Positions 42,603 through 52,169 are shown, numbered from the stretch's first letter. The stretch: DNA of 64,000 bases from Pseudomonas gingeri (GCF_013386115.1 NZ_JACAOR010000005.1:350543-414542), one strand, 5' to 3'. Notes: generated by a model not told the origin, from the sequence alone. Numbers and translations: made by a program.

Positions 42603-43394
42603 ATGTTCACCTCGCGTCGTTTGATTATCGTCGCTACCGCCGTTGCCATGCTGTCCGGCTGTGCATCGCAAAACCCGTATGACAACCAGGGACAGGCGGA
42701 GCAAGGCTCCTCGGGTATGAGTAAAACTGCCAAGTACGGCGGGCTTGGAGCCTTGGCCGGTGCCGTCGCGGGCGCCGCCATCGATCACAACAACCGTGGC
42801 AAGGGTGCGCTGATCGGGGCCCTGGTCGGTGGCGCGGGTGCCGCCGGCTATGGCTACTACGCCGACAAGCAGGAAGCCAAGCTGCGTGCGAGCATGGCCA
42901 ACACCGGCGTGCAGGTGCAGCGCCAGGGCGATCAGATCAAGCTGATCATGCCTGGCAACATCACGTTCGCGACCAACTCCGATGCGATCGCCAGCAGCTT
43001 CTATCAGCCGTTGAACAACCTGGCCAACTCCCTCAAGGAGTTCAACCAGAACCAGATCGAGATCGTCGGCTACACCGACAGCACCGGCAGCCGCCAGCTG
43101 AACATGGACCTGTCCCAGCGCCGCGCCCAGAGCGTTGCCAACTACCTGACCTCCCAGGGCGTGAGCGGGGCCAACCTGTCGGCCCGTGGTGCCGGTCCGG
43201 ATAATCCGGTTGCGAGCAACGCCGATGTCAACGGCCGCGCGCAGAACCGCCGCGTGGAAGTCAACCTGCGGGCCATTCCTGGCCAGAATTACGGCCAGCA
43301 AGGTCAGCAGCCACAAGGTCAGTATCAGCAACAGGGCCAGCCGCAGTACCAGCAGGGTCAGCAGTACGGCCAGCCGGTCCAGCAGTACCCATGA
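42603..43394 (+). CDS. OmpA-family lipoprotein (YiaD-like)
   Basis: This 263-residue lipoprotein (signal to MLSGC) has a glycine-zipper region (GGLGALAGAVAGAAIDHNNRGKGALIGALVGG, as repeats of small residues). The C-terminal OmpA peptidoglycan-binding domain has NQIEIVGYTDSTGS, LSQRRAQSVANYL and RAQNRRVEV. It anchors the outer membrane to peptidoglycan. The last 35 residues are a low-complexity Q/Y/G/P tail with repeats of QGQ and QYGQ. AGGAG precedes the ATG. A bidirectional terminator follows. Confidence 0.93.
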   Translation: MFTSRRLIIVATAVAMLSGCASQNPYDNQGQAEQGSSGMSKTAKYGGLGALAGAVAGAAIDHNNRGKGALIGALVGGAGAAGYGYYADKQEAKLRASMANTGVQVQRQGDQIKLIMPGNITFATNSDAIASSFYQPLNNLANSLKEFNQNQIEIVGYTDSTGSRQLNMDLSQRRAQSVANYLTSQGVSGANLSARGAGPDNPVASNADVNGRAQNRRVEVNLRAIPGQNYGQQGQQPQGQYQQQGQPQYQQGQQYGQPVQQYP

Positions 43395-43420
43395 CACCTG
43401 ACTGAATTCAGGGTGTAAAA

Positions 43421-43457
43421 AAAGCCCGCCCGATCAATGATCGGGCGGGCTTTTTTG
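43421..43457. terminator. Bidirectional terminator between the OmpA-like gene and yhcB
   Basis: AAAGCCCGCCCGATC and GATCGGGCGGGCTTT form a 15-bp perfect stem with an AAT loop, with A-run and T-run on the two sides. It serves both convergent genes. Confidence 0.95.
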
Positions 43458-43474
43458 TGGCGCTTGAAGCCGGG

Positions 43475-43912
43475 TTACTTCTTCAGGCCGTAATGCTCGT
43501 CGAGCATGCCGGGGGCGTTCGGCGCTTTCGGGGCATAGTCGCGCGGCGGTTCCTGGTTGCCGCGAGGCGGTGTCAGGCGTTCCCGTGGTGTCTGTGCAGC
43601 ATCGGCGTGCAGGGCGGCGAGCAGGCGTTGGCGAGTCTGCTCGTCCAGGGCCAGGCGGTTGGCACCCTCGGCGAGGTGGTCTTGCACTTCCTGGTAGCTC
43701 TGGGTGAGTTTCTTGACCAGTGCCGCGGTGCTGTTGAAGTGGGTGACCACCTCGTTCTGGTAACTGTCGAAACGTTCCTGGATATCGTCCAGCTGACGCT
43801 GTGTGCTGCTGGGCGCGGCACTCGGCACCAGACGGGCGACCAGGAAACCAATGGCGACACCGGCAACCAGGGCAAGAGTCGGCAACAACCAAACTAAGAG
43901 CGAGTGTTCCAC
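43475..43912 (-). CDS. yhcB: YhcB/DUF1043 family inner-membrane protein (ZapG)
   Basis: This 145-residue protein has one N-terminal membrane helix (LLPTLALVAGVAIGFLVARL). A coiled-coil segment (about 36-100, QLDDIQERFDSYQNEVVTHFNSTAALVKKL) and a proline-rich tail follow. This is the YhcB/ZapG family, which links cell division and envelope assembly. The start codon is GTG with AAGGAC upstream. It is divergent from the hydrolase gene, part of an order shared with P. aeruginosa. Confidence 0.9.
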   Translation of the reverse strand: MEHSLLVWLLPTLALVAGVAIGFLVARLVPSAAPSSTQRQLDDIQERFDSYQNEVVTHFNSTAALVKKLTQSYQEVQDHLAEGANRLALDEQTRQRLLAALHADAAQTPRERLTPPRGNQEPPRDYAPKAPNAPGMLDEHYGLKK

Positions 43913-44061
43913 GAGTCCTTCCTCTATAAACGGCTTTGCTTTACGTTAACGGCTCGGACCTGCGCTGTATACCGCGATCTTAAGGTCGCAATGATGTCAG
44001 GCAGAGACTTTTAGCTAGACGAGTCGACCCCTTGAGAGGTCACGGAGTTCATTCCTTGCTT

Positions 44062-44691
44062 ATGCGCGAAACCCCTTTGTTCATCGATGGCCCGGTCGGC
44101 CAACTGGAAGCCTTGTACCTGGATACCCCCGAGCCCCGCGGGCTGGCGCTGATCTGCCACCCCAACCCGGTGCAGGGCGGGACCATGCTCAATAAAGTCG
44201 TTTCGACCCTGCAGCGCACCGCCCGCGATGCCGGATTGATCACCCTGCGTTTCAACTATCGGGGTGTCGGCGCCAGTGCCGGGAGCCATGACATGGGCAC
44301 CGGTGAAGTCGATGATGCCGAAGCCGTCGCACAATGGTTGCTGGAGAAACACCCGGAACTGCCGCTGACGCTGTTCGGGTTCTCCTTCGGCGGCTTTGTC
44401 GCGGCGACCCTCGGCGGCCGCCTGGAAGCCCGTGGTCAGTCGCTCAAGCATCTGTTCCTGGTGGCTGCCGCGGTGATGCGCCTGCGTGCCGTGGACCGCT
44501 TGCCGGAAGGCTGCCCGCTGACCCTGATCCAGCCGGAAACCGACGAAGTGATCGATCCACAACTGGTCTACGACTGGTCCGATGCCCTTGAGCGTCCCCA
44601 TGAGCTGCTGAAAGTGGCAGAATGCGGACACTTTTTTCATGGCAAGTTGACCGATCTGAAGGATCTGATCCTGCCGCGCCTCCTGAATTGA
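44062..44691 (+). CDS. Alpha/beta hydrolase (KTP motif-type)
   Basis: This 209-residue hydrolase has the nucleophile elbow GFSFGGF and an oxyanion-side CHPNPVQGG, with His in ECGHFFHG. It fits the small cytosolic alpha/beta hydrolases of unknown substrate seen next to trpS in pseudomonads. The start is uncertain: ATG 44062 has GGAG 14 bases away, while TTG 44056 has it at eight. It lies 26 bp before trpS and may share its transcript. Confidence 0.85.
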   Translation: MRETPLFIDGPVGQLEALYLDTPEPRGLALICHPNPVQGGTMLNKVVSTLQRTARDAGLITLRFNYRGVGASAGSHDMGTGEVDDAEAVAQWLLEKHPELPLTLFGFSFGGFVAATLGGRLEARGQSLKHLFLVAAAVMRLRAVDRLPEGCPLTLIQPETDEVIDPQLVYDWSDALERPHELLKVAECGHFFHGKLTDLKDLILPRLLN

Positions 44692-44716
44692 CAGCAGTCT
44701 GACTAAGCGATTACCC

Positions 44717-46069
44717 ATGACGACTCGTACACGTATCCTCACCGGCATCACCACCACGGGCACCCCGCACCTGGGCAACTACGCTGGCGCCATCCGCCCG
44801 GCGATCCTTGCCAGCCGTGACAGCAATGCCGATTCCTTCTACTTCCTGGCCGACTATCACGCGCTGATCAAGTGCGATGACCCGTTGCGCATCCAGCGCT
44901 CGCGCCTGGAAATCGCCGCGACCTGGCTGGCCGGTGGCCTGGATGTGGAGCGCGTGACTTTCTATCGTCAGTCGGACATCCCGGAAATCCCCGAGCTGAC
45001 CTGGTTGCTCACCTGTGTCGCGGCCAAGGGCCTGCTCAACCGTGCCCACGCCTACAAGGCCTCGGTGGACAAGAACGTCGAGTCGGGTGAAGACCCGGAC
45101 GCCGGCATCACCATGGGTCTCTACAGCTACCCGGTGCTGATGGCGGCGGACATCCTGATGTTCAACGCGCACAAGGTGCCGGTCGGCCGCGACCAGATCC
45201 AGCACGTGGAAATGGCCCGGGATATCGGCCAGCGCTTCAACCACCTGTTCGGCCAGGGCAAGGAGTTCTTTGCCATGCCCGAAGCGCTGATCGAAGAAAG
45301 CGTCGCCACGCTGCCGGGCCTCGACGGCCGGAAAATGTCCAAGAGCTATGACAACACCATCCCGTTGTTCACCAGCGCCAAGGACATGAAGGACGCGATC
45401 TCGCGGATCGTCACCGACTCCCGCGCGCCGGGCGAAGCCAAGGACCCGGACAACTCGCACCTGTTCACCCTGTTCCAGGCGTTCTCCACCGCCGCGCAAG
45501 CCGACGAGTTCCGCCATGAGCTGCTGGGTGGCCTGGGCTGGGGCGAGGCGAAGAACCGCCTGTTCCAGTTGCTCGACGGTGAGTTGAGCGAGAAGCGCGA
45601 GCGTTACCACGAACTGATTTCCCGCCCATCGGACCTGGAAGACATCCTCCAGGCCGGCGCGAAGAAAGCCCGTAGTGTTGCCACACCGTTCCTCGCCCAG
45701 TTGCGCGAGGCGGTCGGCCTGCGGTCGTTCGTCAACCAGGTGCAGGTTGCCGAGACCGGCAAGAAGAAAGCCGCCAAGGCCGCGCGTTTTGTCAGCTTCC
45801 GGGAAGACGACAGTTTCCGTTTCCGTCTGCTGGCTGCCGATGGCGAGCAACTGCTGCTGTCGTGCAACTTTGCCGACGGCAAGACGGCGGGTGGGGTGAC
45901 CAAGCAATTGCAATCGGGCCAGGCGCTGGATATCCGCACCGAGGCCAATAGCTTCAGCGTGTGGCTGGAAGGCGAGTGCGTGGCGGACAGCCCGATCTTC
46001 GCCGACGAAGCGGCCCGTGATGCGGCCATCGAGGCTTTGCGGGTTGCCCTGACCCCGGTTCAGGACTAA
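44717..46069 (+). CDS. trpS: Tryptophanyl-tRNA synthetase
   Basis: This 450-residue class I synthetase charges tRNA-Trp. The HIGH-equivalent TGTPHLGNY lies near the start and the KMSKS loop is GRKMSKSYD. It is longer than the common 330-residue TrpRS by about 110 residues. The C-terminal extension (from about 350, [19 protein letters not shown] and [11 protein letters not shown]) looks like a small beta domain, possibly DUF1508-like, and is shared by Pseudomonas orthologues as I recall. It is followed by zapE after 90 bp. Confidence 0.94.
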   Translation: MTTRTRILTGITTTGTPHLGNYAGAIRPAILASRDSNADSFYFLADYHALIKCDDPLRIQRSRLEIAATWLAGGLDVERVTFYRQSDIPEIPELTWLLTCVAAKGLLNRAHAYKASVDKNVESGEDPDAGITMGLYSYPVLMAADILMFNAHKVPVGRDQIQHVEMARDIGQRFNHLFGQGKEFFAMPEALIEESVATLPGLDGRKMSKSYDNTIPLFTSAKDMKDAISRIVTDSRAPGEAKDPDNSHLFTLFQAFSTAAQADEFRHELLGGLGWGEAKNRLFQLLDGELSEKRERYHELISRPSDLEDILQAGAKKARSVATPFLAQLREAVGLRSFVNQVQVAETGKKKAAKAARFVSFREDDSFRFRLLAADGEQLLLSCNFADGKTAGGVTKQLQSGQALDIRTEANSFSVWLEGECVADSPIFADEAARDAAIEALRVALTPVQD

Positions 46070-46159
46070 TCGAACGTCGGCCCGACCAAGGGCCGATTGC
46101 CATTCCCACGGGCCGTCGCTAAAGTGACCGCCCGTTTTTGTTACCTTGCTAACGAAATT

Positions 46160-47254
46160 ATGACGCCCCTAGAACGATATCAAGCTGATCTGAAACGCCC
46201 CGAGTTCTTTCACGACGCGGCCCAGGAAACGGCAGTGCGCCATTTGCAGCGCCTGTACGACGATCTGGTCTCGGCTTCGCAGAACAAGCCGGGCCTGCTC
46301 GGCAAACTGTTCGGCAAGAAAGACCAGGCACCGGTCAAGGGCCTGTATTTCTGGGGCGGCGTCGGCCGTGGCAAGACCTACCTGGTCGATACCTTCTTCG
46401 AAGCGTTGCCGTTCAAGGAAAAGACCCGCACGCACTTCCACCGCTTCATGAAGCGGGTGCACGAGGAAATGAAGACCCTGCACGGTGAGAAAAACCCGCT
46501 GACGCTCATCGCCAAGCGTTTTGCCGCCGAGACCCGGGTCATCTGTTTCGACGAGTTCTTCGTCTCCGATATCACCGATGCGATGATTCTCGGCACCTTG
46601 ATGGAAGAGTTGTTCAAGAACGGCGTGACCCTGGTGGCGACCTCGAACATCGTGCCGGACGGCCTGTACAAGGACGGCCTGCAGCGCGCGCGTTTCCTCC
46701 CGGCGATTGCGCTGATCAAGCAGAACACCGAGATCGTCAACGTCGACAGTGGCGTCGACTATCGCCTGCGTCATCTGGAGCAGGCCGAACTGTTCCACTT
46801 CCCGCTCAACGAAGCCGCTCACGAGAGCCTGCGTAAAAGCTTCCGTGCCTTGACGCCGGAGTGCACCCAGGCGGTCGAGAACGATGTGCTGATGATCGAG
46901 AATCGCGAGATCCGGGCGATCCGTACCTGTGACGATGTGGCCTGGTTCGACTTCCGCGAGCTGTGCGACGGCCCGCGCAGCCAGAACGACTACATCGAGC
47001 TGGGCAAGATCTTCCATGCCGTGTTGCTCAGCGGTGTCGAGCAGATGAGCGTCACCACCGACGATATCGCCCGGCGCTTTATCAACATGGTCGACGAGTT
47101 CTACGACCGCAACGTCAAGCTGATCATCTCCGCGGAAGTCGAGCTCAAGGACCTGTACACCGGTGGTCGCCTGAACTTCGAATTCCAGCGGACCCTCAGC
47201 CGCCTGCTGGAAATGCAGTCCCACGAGTTCCTCTCGCGGGCGCACAAGCCGTAA
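46160..47254 (+). CDS. zapE: Cell division protein ZapE (AFG1-family ATPase)
   Basis: This 364-residue P-loop ATPase has Walker A GGVGRGKTY, Walker B VICFDEFFVSDI and sensor-like ATSN. The length and AFG1 signature FHRFMKRVHEEM match ZapE, which binds FtsZ and affects constriction under low oxygen. I start at the ATG giving MTPLERYQADLKRPEF, the conserved N-terminus; an upstream in-frame ATG lies in the leader. It is next to trpS. Confidence 0.93.
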   Translation: MTPLERYQADLKRPEFFHDAAQETAVRHLQRLYDDLVSASQNKPGLLGKLFGKKDQAPVKGLYFWGGVGRGKTYLVDTFFEALPFKEKTRTHFHRFMKRVHEEMKTLHGEKNPLTLIAKRFAAETRVICFDEFFVSDITDAMILGTLMEELFKNGVTLVATSNIVPDGLYKDGLQRARFLPAIALIKQNTEIVNVDSGVDYRLRHLEQAELFHFPLNEAAHESLRKSFRALTPECTQAVENDVLMIENREIRAIRTCDDVAWFDFRELCDGPRSQNDYIELGKIFHAVLLSGVEQMSVTTDDIARRFINMVDEFYDRNVKLIISAEVELKDLYTGGRLNFEFQRTLSRLLEMQSHEFLSRAHKP

Positions 47255-47353
47255 GACCGTGTTCGTGGCGCCTGCCGGCGCCACGTCTGAGCAGAACCTT
47301 CCTGTTCCCGACGAAACCACGGGACGCCGTTGCCCTCGGGCCGGCGTCGGGCT

Positions 47354-48349
47354 TCAGGCTGCCTGCTGGAACTGTTGCCGGTACTGGTTCGGTGACAGCT
47401 CCGTGTGCTGGCGGAACAGCCGGGCAAAGAAGCTGGCGTCGTCGTAGCCGACTTCGTAGCTGATGGTCTTGATGCTCTTGCGGGTGCCGGACAGCAGGCC
47501 CTTGGCCGTCTCGATGCGCAAGCGCTGCAGATAGTGCAATGGCTTGTCACCGGTAGCGGTCTGGAAGCGGCGCATGAAGTTGCGGATGCTCATGCCGTGT
47601 TCGCGGGCGACATCCTCGAAGCGGAACTTGTCGGCGAAGTGCTCCTCCAGCCATTGCTGGATCTGCAGGATGATCACGTCCTGGTGCAGCTTCTGGCCGC
47701 CGAAGCCGATGCGTCCCGGCGCGTAGCTGCGCTGCACTTCATAAAGGATGTCGCGTGCCACGGCCTGGGCGACGTTGGCCCCGCAGAAGCGCTCGATCAG
47801 GTAGATGTAGAGATCGCAGGCCGAGGTGGTGCCGCCGGCGCAGTACAGGTTGTCGGCGTCGGTCAGGTGCTTGTCCTGGTTCAGGTAGACGTTGGGAAAA
47901 CGTTCGCTGAAGGCGTTGAAGAACCGCCAGTAGGTGGTGGCTTCCTTGCCGTCGAGCAGGCCGGCTTCGGCGAGCCAGAAGACACCGGTGGCTTCGCCGC
48001 AGAGCACGGCGCCGCGGGCGTGTTGCTCGCGTAGCCAGGGCAGGACCTGCGGGTAGCGCTGGCAGAGTGTGTCGAAGTCGTCCCAGAAGGCCGGCAGAAC
48101 GATCACATCGGCGTTTTCCAGGCCGCCGTCCACGGGCAGGATGACGTCGCTGAAGCTGCGCACGGACTGGCCGTCGGGGCTGACCAGGCGTGTCTCGAAG
48201 ACCGGGGTGAGGCCCTGGCCCAGCTGCTTGCCGTAGCGCAGGCTGGCGAGATGGAAAAAATCCTTGGCCTGCATGAGGGTCGAGGCGAATACCCGATCGA
48301 TAGCCAGGATGCTGACGCGCCGCAAGGGCGTCGAGAGTGGATTAGCCAT
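47354..48349 (-). CDS. GlxA-family transcriptional regulator (DJ-1/PfpI plus AraC domains)
   Basis: This 331-residue protein has an N-terminal DJ-1/PfpI-like domain (about 10-190, with the elbow AVLCGEATGVFWLAEAGLL) and a C-terminal AraC helix-turn-helix pair (RFEDVAREHGMSIRNFMRRFQ, SIKTISYEVGYDDASFFARLF). GlxA-type regulators usually control amine or amino-acid catabolism. The targets are unknown, but the divergent acyl-CoA dehydrogenase gene is a candidate. No other gene shares its transcript. Confidence 0.92.
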   Translation of the reverse strand: MANPLSTPLRRVSILAIDRVFASTLMQAKDFFHLASLRYGKQLGQGLTPVFETRLVSPDGQSVRSFSDVILPVDGGLENADVIVLPAFWDDFDTLCQRYPQVLPWLREQHARGAVLCGEATGVFWLAEAGLLDGKEATTYWRFFNAFSERFPNVYLNQDKHLTDADNLYCAGGTTSACDLYIYLIERFCGANVAQAVARDILYEVQRSYAPGRIGFGGQKLHQDVIILQIQQWLEEHFADKFRFEDVAREHGMSIRNFMRRFQTATGDKPLHYLQRLRIETAKGLLSGTRKSIKTISYEVGYDDASFFARLFRQHTELSPNQYRQQFQQAA

Positions 48350-48512
48350 AATTCCATTGTTCTTATTAGTGGAAAGTTCTTATAGGGGAAAGTGGTCAAG
48401 AGACGGCTGGATCGTCTTATTTTTTGTCGTATGTGTCCAGTGGTTCAAGGTAAAACACTGGCATAGGCTCAACGGGCCAATCCCGGCTTCCGCGTGTTTG
48501 CAAGGTACCCGC

Positions 48513-49649
48513 ATGATTCCCAGAACCCTGTTCAGTTCCGAGCACGAGCTTTTTCGCAGCAGCGTGCGCAAGTTTCTCGAGCAGGAGGCGCAGCCTTTCC
48601 ATGCTCAGTGGGAGAAACGCGGGTACATCGACCGTGAGCTGTGGAACAAGGCGGGGGAGGCGGGGATGCTCTGTTCTCATCTGCCGGAAGCCTATGGCGG
48701 CATGGCGGCGGACTTTCTCTACAGCGCGGTGGTGATCGAGGAGATCAGCCGCCTGGGTTTGAGCGGGATCGGTTTCTCGCTGCACTCGGATATTGTCGCG
48801 CCCTACATCCTGCATTACGGCAGTGAAGCGCTGAAGCTCAAGTACCTGCCGCGACTGGTCAGCGGCGAGATGGTCACGGCCATCGCGATGACCGAGCCGG
48901 GTGCCGGTTCCGACCTGCAGGGGGTGAAGACCACGGCGGTGCTGGATGGCGACGAATACGTCCTCAATGGTTCGAAGACCTTTATTACCAACGGCTTTCT
49001 CGCCGACCTGGTGATCGTGGTCGCCAAGACCGATCCGAAGGCCGGGGCCAAGGGCACCAGTCTGTTTCTGGTGGAGGCCGATACACCGGGCTTCGCCAAG
49101 GGCAAGCGTCTGGAGAAGGTCGGGATGAAGGCCCAGGACACCTCGGAGCTGTTTTTCCAGGATGTCCGGGTACCGAAAGAGAACCTGCTGGGCCAGGCCG
49201 GCATGGGCTTCGCCTACCTGATGCAGGAGTTGCCCCAGGAGCGCCTGACGGTGGCCGTGGGCGGCCTGGCGTCGGCCGAGGCGGCATTGCAGTGGACATT
49301 GGAATACACCCGCGAGCGCAAGGCCTTCGGCAAGTCCATCGCGGATTTCCAGAACACCCGCTTCAAGCTGGCGGAAATGGCCACCGAGATCCAGATCGGC
49401 CGGGTATTCGTCGACCGCTGCCTGGAGCTGCATCTGCAAGGCAAGCTCGATGTGCCGACGGCGGCCATGGCCAAGTACTGGGGCACGGACCTGCAATGCA
49501 AGGTGCTCGACGAATGCGTGCAGTTGCATGGCGGCTACGGCTTCATGTGGGAATATCCGGTGGCCCGGGCCTGGGCGGACGCACGGGTGCAGCGGATCTA
49601 TGCGGGGACCAACGAGATCATGAAGGAGATCATTGCCCGTTCGCTGTGA
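48513..49649 (+). CDS. Acyl-CoA dehydrogenase, long-chain (LCAD)-like
   Basis: This 378-residue FAD-dependent enzyme makes trans-2-enoyl-CoA in beta-oxidation or branched/amino-acid breakdown. Conserved motifs are AIAMTEPGAGSDLQG, NGSKTFITNG and RVQRIYAGTNEIMKEI. The usual catalytic Glu of YEGT is Ala here. As in long-chain acyl-CoA dehydrogenase, the base should be E243 in LPQERL. The ATG (MIPRTLFSSEH) follows AAGG. It is divergent from the GlxA-type regulator. Confidence 0.92.
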   Translation: MIPRTLFSSEHELFRSSVRKFLEQEAQPFHAQWEKRGYIDRELWNKAGEAGMLCSHLPEAYGGMAADFLYSAVVIEEISRLGLSGIGFSLHSDIVAPYILHYGSEALKLKYLPRLVSGEMVTAIAMTEPGAGSDLQGVKTTAVLDGDEYVLNGSKTFITNGFLADLVIVVAKTDPKAGAKGTSLFLVEADTPGFAKGKRLEKVGMKAQDTSELFFQDVRVPKENLLGQAGMGFAYLMQELPQERLTVAVGGLASAEAALQWTLEYTRERKAFGKSIADFQNTRFKLAEMATEIQIGRVFVDRCLELHLQGKLDVPTAAMAKYWGTDLQCKVLDECVQLHGGYGFMWEYPVARAWADARVQRIYAGTNEIMKEIIARSL

Positions 49650-49667
49650 CAGGTGGAGGGCGCAATC

Positions 49668-49780
49668 CCTGTAGGAGCGAGCTTGCTCGCGAAGAGGTCC
49701 TTGAGAGCGACAGGCGCTTCGGGGGCAAGCCCCCTCCCACAGTCATCTGGCATCGGTGGGAGGGGGCCTGCCCCGAGCGG
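49668..49780. repeat. Cluster of REP-like repeats of two types
   Basis: A single REP (CCTGTAGGAGCGAGCTTGCTCG..., 49668-49694) is followed by an inverted pair of another type, GGGGGCAAGCCCCCTCCCAC (from 49721) and GGTGGGAGGGGGCCTGCCCC (49755-49774). They sit between convergent genes. Confidence 0.8.
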
Positions 49781-49793
49781 CACGGGCGGTCGC

Positions 49794-50834
49794 TTACGGC
49801 GCGGGGTTCGGATGATCCTTGTGGATCGCCTCGATCCCGGCCAGCACTTCCTCGGACAGTTTCAGCTCGGCGCTGGCGATGTTGCTGTCCAGCTGTTCGA
49901 GCGTGGTCGCGCCGATGATGTTGCTGGTCACGAACGGTTGCCGGGTCACGAACGCCAGGGCCATCTGCGCCGGGTCCAGGCCGTGTTCACGGGCCAGGGC
50001 GACATAACGGCTGCACGCGGCTTCCGACTGCGGGTTGAAATAACGGCTGAAGCGGCTGTACAGGCTCAGGCGAGCCTTGTCCGGGCGCGCGCCGCCTTCG
50101 TACTTGCCCGACAGGAAGCCGAACGCCATCGGCGAATAGGCCAGCAGGCCGCACTGTTCGCGCAGGGCGACTTCCGCCAGGCCGACTTCGAAGCTGCGGT
50201 TGAGCAGGTTGTAGGGGTTCTGGATCGACACCGCCCGCGGCCAGCCGCGACGTTCGGCTTCGAGCAGGAACTTCATGGTGCCCCATGGCGTTTCGTTGGA
50301 CAGGCCGATATGGCGGATCTTGCCGGCCCTGACCTGCTCGTCCAGCGCTTCGAGGGTTTCCTCGATCGGCGTGAAGTCCTCGTCGGCCTTGTGCTTGTAG
50401 CCCAGTTGCCCGAAGAAGTTGGTGCTGCGCTCCGGCCAGTGCAACTGGTACAGGTCGATCCAGTCGGTCTGCAGGCGCTTGAGGCTGGCATCGAGGGCCT
50501 GGACGATATGCTGGCGGTTGTGCTTGAGGCTGCCGTCGCGGATGTAGCCGATGCCGTTGCCCGGACCGGCGATCTTGCTCGCCAGGATCCAGTCGGCGCG
50601 ATCGCCGCGCTGCCTGAACCAGTTGCCGATCATGCGTTCGGTGCTGGCGTAGGTTTCAGCCTTGGGCGGCACCGGGTACATCTCGGCGGTGTCCATGAAG
50701 TTGATGCCGGCGGCCTTGGCGCGCTCGATCTGGGCAAAGGCCTCGGACTCGGTGTTCTGCTCGCCCCAGGTCATGGTCCCCAGGCAAATTGCGCTCACGT
50801 TCAGATCGGTCCGGCCTAGCTGACGGTATTCCAT
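49794..50834 (-). CDS. NADP(H)-dependent aldo/keto reductase (Tas-like)
   Basis: This 346-residue reductase has a complete catalytic set: Asp in FMDTAEMYPVP with the Tyr, Lys in ILASKIAG and His in YQLHWPER. The strand motifs IRHIGLSNETPWG and SIIGATTLEQL (here NIIGATTLEQL) complete the barrel. It matches the Tas group. The substrate is unknown. The start MEYRQLGRTDL has AGGAGC upstream. It is divergent from rplM, as at PA4434-PA4433. Confidence 0.92.
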   Translation of the reverse strand: MEYRQLGRTDLNVSAICLGTMTWGEQNTESEAFAQIERAKAAGINFMDTAEMYPVPPKAETYASTERMIGNWFRQRGDRADWILASKIAGPGNGIGYIRDGSLKHNRQHIVQALDASLKRLQTDWIDLYQLHWPERSTNFFGQLGYKHKADEDFTPIEETLEALDEQVRAGKIRHIGLSNETPWGTMKFLLEAERRGWPRAVSIQNPYNLLNRSFEVGLAEVALREQCGLLAYSPMAFGFLSGKYEGGARPDKARLSLYSRFSRYFNPQSEAACSRYVALAREHGLDPAQMALAFVTRQPFVTSNIIGATTLEQLDSNIASAELKLSEEVLAGIEAIHKDHPNPAP

Positions 50835-51004
50835 TGGCTGCTCCTGTGGGAAAACGACCATAAAAGCAGGTTGAAATTTTTTTCGCAATCTGCATAATTA
50901 CGCACCTCTTTATGCAGTGGAAGTGATGCGCCGCCGCCAAAGAATCTTGCCGTTGAACGGACGCGCCGACCCGAGCCCCCGAAAGCGTCTGTATCCGGCT
51001 GCCT

Positions 51005-51032
51005 TTGACCTTGTCAAAGTACGCACTATTCA
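51005..51032 (+). promoter_or_regulatory. Putative rplM-rpsI promoter
   Basis: TTGACC (51005-51010) and TATTCA (51027-51032) are separated by 16 bp. The leader that follows has a small stem CCGCC/GGCGG (51040-51061) just before the ribosome binding site. The -10 is weak, so the assignment is tentative. Confidence 0.4.
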
Positions 51033-51079
51033 GTAAGATCCGCCGTCTTATTTACAGGCGGCCCCTGAGGCTATAAAGA

Positions 51080-51508
51080 ATGAAAACTTTTACTGCTAAA
51101 CCGGAAACAGTTAAGCGCGACTGGTTTATCGTCGACGCTGCTGGTCAGACCCTGGGTCGTCTGGCCACCGAAATCGCGAGCCGCCTGCGTGGCAAGCACA
51201 AAGCCGAATACACTCCGCACGTCGACACCGGTGACTACATCGTTGTCATCAATGCCGAGCAGGTTCGTGTTACCGGTGCCAAAACCACCGATAAAATGTA
51301 CTACTCCCACTCCGGTTTCCCGGGCGGCATCAAGTCGATCAACTTCGAAAAGCTGATCGCCAAGGCGCCAGAGCGCGTGATCGAGACCGCGGTCAAGGGC
51401 ATGCTGCCCAAGAACCCGCTGGGTCGCGACATGTACCGTAAGCTGAAAGTCTATGCGGGCGCTGTGCACCCTCATACCGCTCAGCAGCCTCAAGAACTGA
51501 AGATTTAA
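51080..51508 (+). CDS. rplM: 50S ribosomal protein L13
   Basis: This 142-residue protein is the full length of bacterial L13. It starts [20 protein letters not shown] and contains [29 protein letters not shown] and [21 protein letters not shown]. It binds 23S rRNA early in 50S assembly. It forms the usual operon with rpsI, 14 bp downstream, and uses a promoter in the 245-bp gap after the divergent reductase gene. Confidence 0.98.
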   Translation: MKTFTAKPETVKRDWFIVDAAGQTLGRLATEIASRLRGKHKAEYTPHVDTGDYIVVINAEQVRVTGAKTTDKMYYSHSGFPGGIKSINFEKLIAKAPERVIETAVKGMLPKNPLGRDMYRKLKVYAGAVHPHTAQQPQELKI

Positions 51509-51522
51509 CGGAGTAGTTCAAT

Positions 51523-51915
51523 ATGTCGGCGACTCAAAATTACGGTACTGGCCGTCGCAAGACCGCAACTGCGCGCGTCTTCCTGCGTCCGGGTACTGGT
51601 AACATCTCCATCAACAACCGCACCCTGGACACCTTCTTCGGTCGCGAAACTGCCCGCATGGTAGTTCGCCAGCCGCTGGAACTGACCGAGACCGTCGAGA
51701 AATTCGACATCTACGTCACCGTCATCGGTGGTGGTGTGAGTGGTCAGGCTGGCGCAATCCGCCACGGCATCACTCGTGCCCTGATGGACTACGACGAGAC
51801 TCTGCGCAGTGCACTGCGTAAAGCCGGCTTCGTAACTCGCGATGCCCGCGAAGTTGAGCGTAAGAAAGTCGGTCTGCGTAAAGCGCGTAAGCGTCCGCAG
51901 TACTCGAAGCGTTAA
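51523..51915 (+). CDS. rpsI: 30S ribosomal protein S9
   Basis: This 130-residue protein, the normal size, begins [21 protein letters not shown]. It ends with the basic [11 protein letters not shown] tail that reaches the ribosomal P site. It is the second gene of the rplM-rpsI operon, with GGAG before the ATG, and is followed by a strong terminator. Confidence 0.98.
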   Translation: MSATQNYGTGRRKTATARVFLRPGTGNISINNRTLDTFFGRETARMVVRQPLELTETVEKFDIYVTVIGGGVSGQAGAIRHGITRALMDYDETLRSALRKAGFVTRDAREVERKKVGLRKARKRPQYSKR

Positions 51916-51932
51916 TTCGCTCTCGGCTTCAG

Positions 51933-51969
51933 AAAAAGCCCGGTTCCCTTGTGGAACCGGGCTTTTTTT
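51933..51969 (+). terminator. Terminator of rplM-rpsI
   Basis: AAAAAGCCCGGTTCC and GGAACCGGGCTTTTT form a 15-bp stem followed by more T residues, 17 bp after the rpsI stop. Confidence 0.96.
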
Positions 51970-51995
51970 ATGGGCGAAATATTTGCTGTGACAAC

Positions 51996-52022
51996 TTGCC
52001 ACATCCGTAGACCCCCTATACT
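51996..52022 (+). promoter_or_regulatory. Putative petABC promoter
   Basis: TTGCCA (51996-52001) and TATACT (52017-52022) are separated by 15 bp; shifting the -35 by one base gives 16. The hexamers are good, the spacing somewhat short. It lies about 150 bp before petA. Confidence 0.45.
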
Positions 52023-52169
52023 ACAAGGCTTGGGGCAGTGTGGGCCCGGTAATTACCTTGTCAGGGGTGGGGCTTTTCATTACCATTCGGCAAAATTTTT
52101 ATAAGTACAAAGTTTTTACTTAGTAGACGCCTGATTTAACAGGCCACAAAGCTGATGGGAGAGGACTGA

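Noticed and set aside
48264..48512. N-terminal extension of the acyl-CoA dehydrogenase frame
   Set aside because: The extension overlaps the divergent GlxA-type gene start and has no family similarity. The ATG at 48513 has a ribosome binding site and the expected N-terminus.
49590..49620. Loss of the catalytic Glu in the acyl-CoA dehydrogenase as an inactivating change
   Set aside because: The YAGTNEI sequence is normal for LCAD-type enzymes, which use the PQERL glutamate instead.
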